From Allomyces macrogynus ATCC 38327 (taxonomy: Eukaryota; Blastocladiomycota; Blastocladiomycetes; Blastocladiales; Blastocladiaceae), in the NCBI GenBank assembly GCA_000151295.1, contig GG745348.1, forward strand, positions 233,867 through 250,438: a DNA stretch of 16,572 bases, in the 5' to 3' direction. The translations under genes and the position numbers were made by a program. Positions within the stretch are counted from its first letter, which is position 1; each line of letters opens with the position of its first letter. Of the stretch, positions 1 to 9,574 are shown piece by piece. The notes under the pieces were generated by a model. It was not told the DNA's origin and searched no databases. It was given only the letters and a program-made list of their open reading frames with translations.

Positions 1-34
1 TTCGCGCACAGGGTCGGCGTCGTCTGACAAGGCG

Positions 35-1709
35 ATGTTGTGCCATGTGTGTGGTGAGGTGGCTGCACGGATTCGAATGGCCGCGCATCAGGGAGGTACG
101 TTCCGGGTGTCATTCGGGGGCGGGGACCGATACTGACCTCCCGTTTTGTGTACCAGATGCATCCGCCAACACGTAGGCCGCGCGGCTGCGGCGTCAGCCG
201 CATCAGCGCTCGCGTCCCACCCGCTGTCGCACCCGTGCGTGACTTGTACGCGCTTTCAGTCCCCTCTCCACGCCGTTCCACGACTGAGACTGATCTCCGA
301 ATTCTTCAGGCTGCCAGCACGTCCCGTCGCACCAGTACGCCGCGCACATCCGTTCCTGCCCCGGCTCCGCATCGCGGCTCGGCACCGCCGCATCCGCCGC
401 ATCCGCCGCATCCACCGCATCCACTCAATGGCGGTCGCTGCCGAACCTAGCGGCTGCCGTGCCACTCCCGCCCGCGACCCCACCGCCACGCGCAGTACCT
501 CGGCGTGCGCCCGCTCGTTCCCCGCGCGCAGCTGCGTCACCGGTCCCTGCACCGGCTGCAGCGTCATCGGTACCAACAAGGTCGCGTCCGTTACCGCAGA
601 TCGCGACCCCCGTCGAACCCGAAAATCTCCCCGAACGGGTGCGTGCTATCGCACCGGCCGCAACCCGACGCGCTGCGAAACCCCCACCGTCCGAGCCGCC
701 GGAGACTCCGCCGCCCGCTCCCGCGGCACGTCCAAAATTCAACCCGGTCCACGATGACGCTCCTGCACCTCCCGCTCGCAAACCCGCGCCGGCGCCACCC
801 ACCGAGTACCCACCCGACGCCCCCGCGGCCGATCCCGATGCCGACCCGGACGCCGACGTGCAGCGAGCGCCGTGTCCGATCTGCGACCGCAAGTTCGCCG
901 TCACCTCGCTCGACCGGCACGTGGCGGCCTGCCAGAAACTGGCCGCTAAGCGGCGCACCGTCTTCAACGCGCAGGCGAAACGCGTCAAGGGCACGGAACT
1001 CGAGAAATTTGTGACGGTCGCTCCGACGGCTAAGATTTCGTTGGGGTTGCCGCCGGCGCCAACCGTTGCCGCGAGACGCGACGAGGATGACGAGCGCGAC
1101 GCACTGACGCCGCCGCCCGCGCCTGCGCCGTCTAAAAAACGCGCGCCTGCCCCGGCTACTCCAGCAGCGGCGGCACCCGATACGGCCCCGGCCCCAGCAT
1201 GGAAACAGAAATCTGAGGCGTTCCGCAACGCCCTGCGTGCCGGGCGCAAGGGCGAGACGTTACCGCCCGCTGAGAACCCGGACTACGTCGCGTGCCCGCA
1301 CTGCACGCGGCGGTTCAACGAGCTGGCTGCGGAACGGCACGTGCCGTTCTGTAAAGCGCAAAAAGAAAAAGAGGAGCGGAAAGCCGGCGGCGGCGGTGGT
1401 GGCGGCGGCGGTGGTGGAGCAGCCAAGACGGCCGCCGAGGAAATGCTCGATCGACGCATCAAGTACCAGCCGCCATTGCCGGGGAAGAAGCGGAAAAAGG
1501 TCGTGCAGGGGGCGGCGCCGCCGGGACCGAATTCGGTGCCGAAGCAGGCGGGGGGCGGGGGGACACCGGCGAAGGCGAAGGCGGGCGGTGGGGGAGCAGG
1601 AGGGGGTGGGGGTGGGGGTGGGACCGCCACGTTCTGTATGGGATGCGGGAACCGGTTTCCGACGGCAGTGGCCAAGTTCTGCTTTGAGTGTGGGTCGCGA
1701 CGCGCGTGA
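35..1709 (+). CDS. C2HC zinc-finger protein (ZC2HC1-like), two exons
   Basis: Exons 35-95 and 310-1709 join in phase 1 to give a protein of 486 residues. The intron (96-309) starts GTACGT and ends TTCTTCAG. Three C-x2-C-x11-H-x3-C fingers are visible: C3-C6-H18-C22, split by the intron between the His and the last Cys; C209-C212-H224-C228 (CPICDRKF); and C349-C352-H364-C368 (CPHCTRRF). A C-terminal double CxxC ribbon follows at C463, C466, C478 and C481. Linkers are rich in Pro and Ala, with two poly-Gly runs near residues 378-390 and 437-450. The architecture matches eukaryotic ZC2HC1-type proteins, whose molecular role is poorly known; zinc and nucleic-acid or protein binding is only inferred. 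The frame is open from the window edge to the chosen ATG, so the true start may lie upstream. The second and third fingers and the ribbon are certain; the 5' exon rests on restoring the first finger. Confidence 0.8.
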
Positions 1710-1865
1710 CGGACGGATTGGTGGGACGGACGACAATGGCTCTGGTTTGCGACTTCGAATTTCATCCCATTTCATCCCAAACCAGCCCGCGATTGGGTGG
1801 ACAATGAAGACGTGGCCAGGAAGAAATTCATTTCATTTCATGCAACGAGAAGTGACCCGCGCTGA
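1710..1865 (+). pseudogene. F-box-protein-like C-terminal fragment
   Basis: This 51-codon open stretch begins directly after the TGA of the zinc-finger gene, in the same frame, and ends at a TGA at 1863-1865. It starts RTDWWDGRQW and contains DWVDNEDVARKKFISFHA. The same order of motifs (TDWW, then VDNDDVIKKKCIQFH) occurs about 760 bp downstream behind an F-box, and 13 bases at 1795-1807 are identical to 2552-2564. It therefore looks like a displaced or duplicated piece of an F-box-type gene. It could instead be zinc-finger 3' UTR, or a readthrough extension. No start codon or splice acceptor of its own was identified. Confidence 0.35.
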
Positions 1866-2006
1866 CAATCAAGGTACACAGGCCGATTGAACCGGCCGCC
1901 CTCCCCCTCTCTCCCCCCCCCCCCCCCCCCCGTTTTTTTTTCTTTCCCTCTGTTAGCCTTTTAGCTGACTCAACCCGACTAGAAATGAACGCAGGACTCG
2001 GCGTCC
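1866..2006. repeat. Low-complexity gap with C19/T9 tracts
   Basis: This gap holds a pyrimidine-rich stretch with a run of 19 C (1913-1931) followed by G and nine T (1933-1941). No gene is visible. The homopolymers probably vary in length and are prone to sequencing error. Confidence 0.7.
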
Positions 2007-2610
2007 ATGCTGGGTGTAAACGGGCTGGACATGATGCTCGGCAGTGGAGAAGCTGTGCTGAGCATGTATGAGGCATCAGCGGAGGTTCTTGAAGGACCAA
2101 CTGCCAGCAAGCTTGTGTCCGGCGACTTAATGCGCCCAGGCCGGCCTCAGGGCTCCAGATGTCTTCTCTCTCCACTGTCGCGATTCTCCTCTTCCACGTC
2201 CATCTCAGCGTCACAGTGTCCAGCCGCTATTTCTACGATTCCCGTTGCTTCACGCTCGACTGCATATCCACTTTTCCTACCCGACCGGTCTGATGGTGCT
2301 CCATCTCTCGCCGACCTACCCGATGTGGTCCTCACGACCCTCCTCTCTTTTCTCAACACGCAGAGCACGGCGCGCCTTCAACGCACCTGCCGCACCCTCC
2401 ATCAAATTTCAAGCGCCCGCTCATGACATTAAACGGTTGGTCAAAAGTCTTGTCATGTAGCCGACAGCCAGTCGACTTTTAATGCATGGGCAACCGACTG
2501 GTGGAGACTTTACAACGACCGAAGTGGCCATTCACCGTCCATCGATCCAACGGGTGGACAATGACGATGTCATCAAGAAGAAATGCATTCAATTCCATTC
2601 TTACTTCCTC
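2007..2610 (+). pseudogene. Decayed F-box protein gene
   Basis: An open frame from ATG 2007 ends in a recognisable F-box at about 2307-2423: LADLPDVVLTTLLSFL followed by RLQRTCRTLHQISS. F-boxes bind Skp1 in SCF ubiquitin ligases. The frame then meets TGA (2424-2426) and TAA (2430-2432). Exactly the same frame resumes as coding-like sequence, STFNAWATDWWRLYNDRSG (2472-2528), the W-x-LY-x-R pattern often seen after F-boxes. It meets another stop near 2559. A frameshift then gives RVDNDDVIKKKCIQFH (about 2551-2598). No GT donor lies between the F-box core and the first stop, so a normal intron does not explain the break. The region between ATG 2007 and the F-box is Ser-rich and unrecognised. A spliced but unusual gene remains possible. 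Confidence 0.45.
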
Positions 2611-2706
2611 CTCGCTTGATCTCGCGACACGGGCGGTGCCGGCGGCAATCGCAGGAATAATTGGCTGTCCAAGATCGATCACACCGGCCCGCCCCTCCTC
2701 CATCCA

Positions 2707-3591
2707 TCACGTCCTCTGCGCCGGCATCATCGGCGGGGCCCTCGTCTGCGGAATCCGGCTCGCGCGCGACACCCCAGTCCCCATCGGCATCCACCCAATC
2801 TGTTCCCCCAACTCCGGCACATCCAGCTGCTCGACCGACCTGTGCTCCGAATGATCCTCGACGACAATCACCGGCAGCGGCACCTTCGCCACCCTACTCA
2901 CCACTTCCTTCTTCTCTTTCACCACCTCCCCCAACCCCGGCACGATCAGCGTCGATGTCCCACGATCCGCGTCGCCCGGTTTCTCCATCTCGGCCTCGGG
3001 CGCGCCCAACACGTCGTGCACGGTGATTCGCTTCGGTACCGCCGTCGTGGCCGCATGGTGCGCGTGTAATTTCGCGGCCACGGCCGAAAGCACGTCGTGT
3101 AATCCCGCGGTCGCCGCATGCGGTAACGCGTGCGCGGCGGGTAACGCGACGGCGTCGGCGTGCAAGTCGGGGGCCAGCGGGTCCGGGTGCGGCGGGTCCT
3201 CGATGACCTGTTCCCACCCAAGCGGCGGTGACCCGGGCGGTGAGATCAGGTGCATTTTGCCGCAAACAGGTGGTGCGAGGTAGCGCGGGCGGGATTGGGG
3301 TGGTGGGTTGTCTGGGTCGTCGAGCGGGAAGCTGGCGAGCTAGGGAAGAGAAGCTGAGGGGGTGAGATTGGTGCGGGTGCGCGAGAAGGAGAGGAGGAGT
3401 ACAGAGCATACCGAGTCGTCGCTGACGAAGATGGACGGCGTCGAGGACGACACGCCGTCGTCGTTCTCATTGGCCGTCCGGTCGCGGCGCGTGAGCTGGC
3501 CCGGGTGCGGCTTGCGTGGTCCCGTCGGTACAGTCGTGCGCGCGTCGGCGCCGGCGTTGTGTGTAGCGTGGTCCGGGTCGCCGCGCATCAT
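2707..3591 (-). CDS. Calcipressin (RCAN)-like regulator of calcineurin, two exons
   Basis: Exons 3412-3591 and 2707-3339 (intron 3340-3411, GTATGC...CCTAG, phase 0) encode 270 residues. Residues 80-103 contain YLAPP followed by LISPPGSPPLGWEQV, the signature block of calcipressins (human RCAN1 has HLAPP then LISPPASPPVGW). Further on, LHAHHAATTAVPKRITVH resembles the RCAN segment after that block. LPVIVVEDHSEH near residue 218 matches the place of the calcineurin-docking PxIxIT-type motif. RCAN proteins bind and modulate the Ca2+/calmodulin phosphatase calcineurin. The usual N-terminal RRM-like domain is not visible: the 60 residues of exon 1 are polar and unrecognised. Further 5' exons in 3592-3957 are possible, since that frame stays open without ATG. 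Calcipressin identity is well supported by the signature; the gene start is not. Confidence 0.72.
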
Positions 3592-4455
3592 GGTCGTTGA
3601 AGTGAGCAGCAGTGTGCGATTCGGGCCTCGGATGGAGCAGCGATGGATGGCGCTCAGAACGGCGGCAGCTGCAATGATCCGGGTCGTGCACGGCTCGTGC
3701 GCGAGTGCGGTTTGCGGCGACTTGCACGACGAGAGAGAGGAAGAGATTGCGAGCGGCACGATACCACCGGTGCGATTGCGGAGAGCGGCAGCACGATGTT
3801 CATGGTCGAGCGGAACGGTTGCGCAGCGTGAGGCCGAGGCCACGACGCGTTTCTGGAAGCACTGAAATGATGGCTGGCACGTGCTACACGTGGATTCCTC
3901 GTGATGTCTCGCGGCTGCCCGCCTTGCCCTCACAACGTGTTTAGGCCGCTTGTCCACCCAGCGTAGCCGTGGTTCGGGCGTAAGCGAAAACGAAACGGAA
4001 CGGCAGAATCATGGATTGATTGGATTGCGAACTGAAACCAAGAATGTGGTGGACGCACAAGATGATGGAAGGGCGGACGAGGGCGATGCGTCGCGGCCTA
4101 TCGAGACGTCGCGGCGGGGCAAGGAGGTATTGTAAGGAAATCCAACGATGAACAACAATGGCCGAAGGCCACGAAGCGGTGCGAGCGAAAAGAACGATGA
4201 GACGACACACATCAACGAAGCACGGCAAAATAGAGAAACGAAAGGGAGGACAGAGACGTTGGAGACTCGCATCGCCGGGGTCAGTTCAACCAACGGCCGC
4301 GGCGACGGCGACGGCACTTGAGGCCAAGAAGAGCAGCGCAAGATTCGCACATGTCAGGTGAGACACATCACTAAGAAACGAAACCAAAACCAAGACCAAA
4401 CTGAAACCAAGACCAACGATGATCGGGAGAGTGGGACGCGCCCCCGGCCGGACGC
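3592..4455. other. Intergenic region between RCAN-like gene and nuclease 1
   Basis: No convincing gene is seen on either strand. The part next to 3592 is upstream of, or contains missing 5' exons of, the RCAN-like gene. On the - strand, 3750-3870 reads FQCFQKRVV...DHEHRAAALR, only faintly like an RRM. At 4379-4414 there is a purine-rich imperfect repeat of AAACCAAGACC units, just beyond the 3' end of nuclease 1. Confidence 0.5.
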
Positions 4456-5885
4456 TCACGCGTCGTCTTCGAAAATCACGACCGCCGCGCGCTCATCGAC
4501 GACGAGCGGCTCGGCCACCGCCGCGCGCCCCACGCTCTCATCATCAAAGATGCGGTTGAGCAGCGCGGCAAGCCGCAGCCCGGCACGAATGATCTGCGTA
4601 TTGATCACGTCCTTACCCTGGCGCCAATACGCGTCGTCAATGACCATGCCCTCGACCGCGGCGCCGCGCGCGCCAAAGACCGACTTGCACACAAGCCGGT
4701 TCGACTGTTGCGCCCACCGCGTCGCACACCGCGTCATAGCGCCCACATGCCGCACGTCAACCGACACGGCACAGTCAACCTCGGACGACGGCGCGTACTC
4801 GTCGTTGTCTGGGAGCGCCGCCAGAACCGACGCCGGGTCGATCGGGTCGGTTGAGTCGGGGGTGTCGGCGATAACCACGGCGTGCGCAAGTTCTGGCGCC
4901 TGCTGCTGCCGGATCGCGCGCGCGGTTGGTGCGCCGAGGATGATCGCGCGGCCAAACAGGCCGCGCGCGACGTGCCCAAGCCGCGCGAGCGTCGAGTCCG
5001 CGTCGTTGATCGCAACCATCCCCACTTTTTCGTCCTCGACAGGCACTTGCTCGGCCAACGCGGTTGCGCGGACCGTATGCAGCATCGCCGCGACCCACTG
5101 CGGCCGCGACCCCTGGTAATCCGCGCCAATCGACTTGCGAATCAGCCCGTAATCCCAGAGCGCGTGCAGCGACAGGTGCGTCCCGTCGAGCGTGACAGGC
5201 ACGTCGTTGGCGCCGCGCTTGAACCCGGTCGCGTGCAGCGGCTGCGCAATGTCGCCGACAATGTGAATCAAGAACGCGAGCGACTCGCCGAGTTCGCGCG
5301 CCATGGGCATCGCGGCGGGATCTGCAGCCGCGAGAATCAGGTCGCGGTGCCGCGCGAGCGTCGTGGCCATGCGCGCAATCGCCGTCATCGCGCAGGTGCC
5401 GTCCTCGCAGTCGCGCGGGTAGGTGAGCATGCACTGGTGCGCCTCGGGCGCGTCGTGCGAGTTGGCGTAGTGCCACGCGCCCGTCGCGGGACGCTTGCGC
5501 TTGATGCGGTCAGGCCAGACGGCGGCGTACTAGTTTTGTGGGCGGTGATGTGATGGGTGAGTTGATGGCGAGCGACAGGTGCGGTGAAGGCGGGGGAGAG
5601 TACGCGTACCTCGATCGACCGGAAAGTCCCGGCCTTGAGCAGCTTTTCGACGGCCACTTTGGCGCGCGGCGAGAGCGCCGAGTAGGCGAGACTGCCGACG
5701 GCGCGGTGGCCCTCGTCGCCCCACGCGACGGCAGTGCGCGGCGCGCACGTCATGACCAGGAGCACGAGCGCGACGGTCGCGAGCGCCAGGACACCGCGCG
5801 CGTCGTGAAGGCGGCGGTGATTGCGGCGCGAATTCGAGTTCTGCATCGGCGGCGAGCGGGTAGACACGGCAGCGAGCACCATCAT
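4456..5885 (-). CDS. S1/P1-type secreted nuclease, paralogue 1, two exons
   Basis: Exons 5610-5885 and 4456-5529 (intron 5530-5609, GTACGC...ACTAG, phase 0) give 449 residues. An N-terminal signal peptide (basic stretch, then GVLALATVALVLLVM, cleavage after TAVA) leaves mature Trp55 at the N-terminus, as the family needs for its trinuclear zinc site. All nine expected ligands are present: W55, H60 (WGDEGH), D99 (WPD), H112 (WHY), H181, D185 and H191 (HIVGDIAQPLH), H214 and D218 (LHALWD). C133 and C138 probably form a disulfide. S1/P1 enzymes cleave single-stranded DNA and RNA and remove 3' phosphates, usually outside the cell or in the vacuole. Compared with paralogue 2 it has a large insertion after WVAAML (about residues 245-330) and no Thr-rich tail. 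ATG 5885 was chosen for A at -3; ATG 5846 would also leave a good signal peptide. Confidence 0.92.
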
Positions 5886-6705
5886 CGTGGGCAGCAGGGA
5901 TTGCGGTGCGGGGGAGTCGGACGCGGGCCAAGGGGATGGTGGATGAGGGTCGAGCGTGACCGTGGCAGGGATCGCGCAAGATGCGGGACCAATGTGCAGC
6001 AGGCAAGCGGGCATCCGGCCAAAGGGAGGAGAGAGAATGCGTGCGCGCCGGCGCGCGCGCGCAGGCCGGCAGCGATCGGTGTGCTCAACACGGTGGTGGT
6101 GGCGCTGGTTGGCTGGCCAGCGTGCGAACGTGTGCCCACATCTCCACCCACCACGCCTTGATGCGCGCGTCGGAACGTCTCGGGGCGAATCTTTGATCGC
6201 CGGGGCATTAGGGGAAACGCGCACGCGAGCGAGCGGGAGCCAGCGTGGGCCGCGCAGCGGTCGCCACGTTCAGCGTGGCCGGGGCAGCACGACGTGACAG
6301 AGGCGCGATCGCGCGGCCAACGAGGCCGTGGTTCCCACGCGCGTCAGCCGGTGCGCCATGCTTGGTGGCGAATCGCCCATTGCTCGCAAATGAAAAATAC
6401 ACCCAGCGATTCGCGGCCGGCCAGCAGCAACAGAACAACGCAACGGCGGCAGAAGACAGCAACCAAGTCCCGAGCCTCCGCGCGCGTGCCGCTTCTCTTA
6501 TCGACTGTGCACAAAAGACTGCGACCACGACGATGACGAGCTCGCGACCGCGACGAGTGCATCAACAACACCCGCCATGTCCCAACGCATGAGCACCAAA
6601 CGCACCGCCAATGTGCCGTTGCCGAAAAGAACAAATTGACGCCAGCGCGCAGAGTCAGCACGCTCATGACGGTCTTGTGCGGCAAGGGACCACGACATCG
6701 CGATC
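5886..6705. other. Intergenic region upstream of nuclease 1
   Basis: Nothing recognisable is seen. Open frames on both strands have Arg/Ala/Pro-rich compositions typical of chance frames in GC-rich DNA. The part next to 5886 should hold the promoter of the - strand nuclease. No clear TATA box was seen. Confidence 0.5.
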
Positions 6706-8790
6706 ATGGACGGCCTCAGGCAGCGTGGGTCGCACAAACATGCTTCGCTGCACGTTCGTGAACTAGACCAGATCCGGTGCCGGTTCCAGGGGCCGGGATT
6801 GATGGTTCGGACGCAGTAGATCAAGCTCCATCTCGCCATGAACCTATCGTTCAAGGACGGCAAGGCAGCACCGTCGACATCAGCCGAGCTGGTGTGCATG
6901 CTCGCTCGCGACGACGCTGACGGCGACCTGACACTCGCCGGATCAGAATCCGTGCACTTTTCGGGGATCGCAAAGTGTATTTGATCTAGCAAGTACGTTT
7001 GCGCGTCTTGCGGAGCACGTGGGACCTGGCGCTGATACTAACGGCCGAATTTTCGTAGTCGTCGACGAGCACGGCCACTCGCGTGGGCTGATTCTGGCCG
7101 TCACACGACGTCACGGCCCTGACCGGGAAGTTGGAGCTCGAATAAGACGCACGAGCCGCGCTTGCGCACGGCAGCGGCTCCTGCGTTATGGGCTCGCACC
7201 ACCAAGGGGATCGCGGCAGGTACCTACGCTCACGCTCCGCACCGGCTGGCACCGCATTGCCTCAGCGGTGACCTTTGGCCTGGGATTGACCGCTTTGACG
7301 TTCTAGCTCACGCTCGTGCTCGTCGCGGCTCGCGCAGCCGGGTTCGCCAAGTTTCTGGACCCGGTCAAGATGAGCTCGCGCCGTTCACGGCCGTTGGCTG
7401 TGTATTGCAGACGCTCGACGGGTCGACGAATTGCGCCTGCCGATTCGGCACACAAATTACCAGCGGCGCGGCGCCAAAATCACCTGCCGCTGTCACGTCG
7501 GGGTGCTTCGCGCTCAACTTCTCAAAACTGACGGTGTCGAACATGGCCGGGTACGATTTTCCTTAGCCGAGGGAGGGCGGGTTTGGATTGCGATACTGGG
7601 ACGCGACTGACAGCAGCCCACGGCGCCCCAAGTAGGGAACCGTGTCGCACCGTCTGTCGCACCACCGATATCGCCGTCGCGAGTGCAAGGCAGCGCGCTG
7701 CACCTCTACGTTGCCTTTCGCGGCTGATTCGGGCCGCTTGGCCGTCGCGCTCGTTCCGGGCAACCAGATCCTGACGCACATGCGCGGGATCGTGAAGCAG
7801 GTCGCGTCGTAGTGCAAGGACAGACCGAGGCCATGAAAAAGAGGGTGGAGAAGCTCGGCGCACACTCTTGCAATACATCAATATTTTGCCAAACGCTTTG
7901 GGACTCAAAATTAGACAGCGCCGTGATCGGATCAGACTTCCAGCGACCTAGGCTGTGGATGCGAGCTTCCAGGTCAACCACGCTGGCATCCCCGCACCTC
8001 CCAACCGAAGCTCCAAGCACGACTAAACTCCTGCAAGACCAAATGGACCCACAAGCCGCCGCCGAACACTCGCAAGCCGCACGGCCTGCTGTTGCCGAGC
8101 CGCTGTTTGAGGTCTGTGCACAATGGCCAGTTCCAACTTGTGCACAAGTCTCACTCAACCAATGCTGTAGCGGACTGGCACGGTCATGCTCGACTTGACG
8201 ATTCCGCCCGAGTTCTGGCCTGCGTGGCCTGGCTCGTTCCGTCAAGGTCCTCAGCGAGGCCTCCAAGGGCAATCTGAAGGATCCGACGTGGCAGAAACTG
8301 GTGATCAACATTCTGGCCGAGTTCGTGGCCAACAATTTCGCTCTTCGTGTTCCCGGGAGCGCAGGCGACCCGGTCGGGCTCGATCTGAACGAGCTCACCG
8401 TACAGAACAGCTTTTTCGCTGAGGTCGGTGTGTGTGCTGATCTACAGGGTAATGTCGCATATTGGTTCCTACATCAAGTCACTAACATTTCGGTTCCGCT
8501 GTCCAACATCTTCTTCGAGCATGGTATCGCCAACAAGTGCTGTTTCTCCGGTACGTTTGATGGATTATCCATTCTCGATGCACCAAAACTGACTTGCATT
8601 GGTGCTGCTGCTTGTGCATAGTGTCTACATTCGGCACTACATGCAGCCGATCGTGCTGCGCCAGATCACGACAGCCATTGGCCCGGAATCGCGTCGGCAG
8701 CACCTCCCAGTCGGAAGCACGAGCTCGTCGCGAACCACAACAAGGTCAAGGCCTACCTCGCGTCGCCGCGCTTGCACAAGGTCTAATTTG
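6706..8790 (+). pseudogene. Broken multi-segment coding region, unrecognised family
   Basis: Several coding-like pieces lie in order on + but do not join into one open frame. These are 6706-6987 (MDGLRQRG... to MNLSFKDGKAAP, one internal TAG); 6988-7139 in another frame (DLASTFARLAEHVG, GRIFVVVDEHGH); 7371-7566 (APFTAVGCVLQTLDG, NFSKLTVSNMAGYDF); 7723-7812 (SGRLAVALVPGNQILTH); and 7990-8235 (RSVHNGQFQLVHKSHS, DWHGHARLDDSARVLA). The last block starts near 8232 (VKVLSEASKGNLKDPTWQKL) and splices plausibly through 8427|8520 and 8550|8622 to VYIRHYMQPIVLRQI. A frame change near 8712 is then needed to reach KHELVANHNKVKAYL and a TAA at 8784-8786. Short phrases such as FSKLTVSN and LVPGNQILTHMRGIV recall LEA-like beta-sandwich proteins, but only weakly. 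Old pseudogene is favoured; a multi-exon gene with missed introns is the alternative. Confidence 0.35.
8232..8786 (+). pseudogene. Best-preserved 3' part of the broken gene, three exon-like blocks
   Basis: Exon-like blocks 8232-8427, 8520-8550 and 8622-8714 join in frame across GTGTGT...TTCGAG and GTACGT...GCATAG. The first intron has a CACTAAC and the second an AACTGAC branch-point-like site. The join gives NELTVQNSFFAEV, then AWYRQQVLFLR, then VYIRHYMQPIVLRQITT. One base must be lost or gained near 8712 to enter the frame ending KVKAYLASPRLHKV at TAA 8784-8786. No family was recognised. The last dozen residues recall glutathione S-transferase C-termini, but nothing upstream supports that. 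The block overlaps the wider broken region described for 6706-8790. Confidence 0.4.
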
Positions 8791-8870
8791 CGAATGCGCG
8801 CGGCAGGCGCGTGCGTAGGCGTGGCCAGAGCAGCCGTATCATTGTGAAGTTAGATACAATTGCACATTGT

Positions 8871-8894
8871 GTTGCGTTGCGTTGCGTTGCGTTG
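8871..8894. repeat. (GTTGC)n microsatellite
   Basis: Four perfect GTTGC units plus GTTG lie in the gap between the broken + strand region and the 3' end of the NTF2 gene. Confidence 0.9.
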
Positions 8895-9043
8895 AATCAT
8901 CTTTGCCGAGAGTCTCATCGCATGGCCGGACGGAGTCAGGAGGAGGAACTAAGCGCAACGCAAGCCAAACTTGACGGTTGTATTCCAAGCCGTCTTACCA
9001 AAAACAAATCCCATTCCGCGTCGTCCACCTCCCCGACTCGCGA

Positions 9044-9574
9044 TTAGCCGTAGTTGAGACGGAACACGTCGTTGTAGACCCAAAACGACCCGCCTTCCGG
9101 GATCAGCTGGAACGTTTGCGAAAAGAACAGCGGCTTGTTCTCGCCCTCGGGCTAGGGGGTGGGGTGGAGGAGGTGAGCCCGTGCGAGCAGAAACAAGACA
9201 CACAACGCAACAGACGTACAATCAGCTGGCCCGTGACGCAAATCAAAATCGATCCGAGTTGCGGGTTCGACGGCTGAGCGTCGAGCGACAAAACCTTGAA
9301 CTGAATCTGCTGGAACGCCAGGCTCTGGAGCTTCGCCACGATCGCAGACGTGCCGACGTGGTCGGTGCCCTCGAACGAGAGCATCGAAATGTCACGCTAC
9401 GGTCGGAGGATGTCGTGCCCGTCAGTCACAGGTCTCGGCCGGCGTGGGTGGGGCTGCTGCGGTCGAGACCACAACACGCACGTAGACACCCGCGAGACTG
9501 GCGCGGTTTGCGGCAAACGCCGCGTAATACCAGTCGGTGAATGCCTTGGCAACAGCTTTCGGGTCAGCAGCCAT
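9044..9574 (-). CDS. NTF2: Nuclear transport factor 2 (NTF2), three exons
   Basis: Exons 9482-9574, 9220-9396 and 9044-9151, all joined in phase 0, give 125 residues, the usual NTF2 length. Introns are 9397-9481 (GTGCGT...CGTAG) and 9152-9219 (GTACGT...CCTAG). The protein reads ADPKAVAKAFTDWYYAAF and NRASLAGVY in exon 1, then MLSFEGTDHVGTSAIVAKL and SLDAQPS in exon 2, then FFSQTFQLIPEGGSFWVYND and VFRLNYG at the end. These are the hallmarks of the compact NTF2 fold. NTF2 carries Ran-GDP into the nucleus by binding FxFG nucleoporin repeats. It is complete, with no oddity in its length or conserved ends. It lies between the two nuclease paralogues in the same orientation, which seems to be chance. 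Confidence 0.96.

Noticed and set aside
425..1249. Long - strand open frame, Gly/Ala-rich, antisense to the zinc-finger gene
   Set aside because: It is the mirror of GC-rich Pro/Ala codons on +; the + strand holds recognisable C2HC fingers in the same span.
3362..3865. Open frame on + of 167 codons upstream of the RCAN-like gene
   Set aside because: It has no domain, no splice context and partly overlaps the antisense of the RCAN exon 1, whose - strand codon pattern is better.
3750..3870. Possible RRM-like exon of the RCAN gene on - (FQCFQKRVV, DHEHRAAALR)
   Set aside because: Similarity to the RCAN RRM is too faint and no convincing donor joins it in frame to the 3412-3591 exon; noted only as a place to look.
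6498..6992. Open frame on - of 164 codons
   Set aside because: Composition is Ser/Arg-rich and chance-like; the + strand here gives more protein-like segments.
7706..8398. Open frame on - of 230 codons
   Set aside because: No recognisable motif, and antisense to the broken coding-like + segments; treated as a shadow.
8715..8786. Possible glutathione S-transferase C-terminus (KVKAYLASPRL)
   Set aside because: Only about a dozen residues resemble GSTs; nothing upstream shows a thioredoxin-like or helical GST domain.
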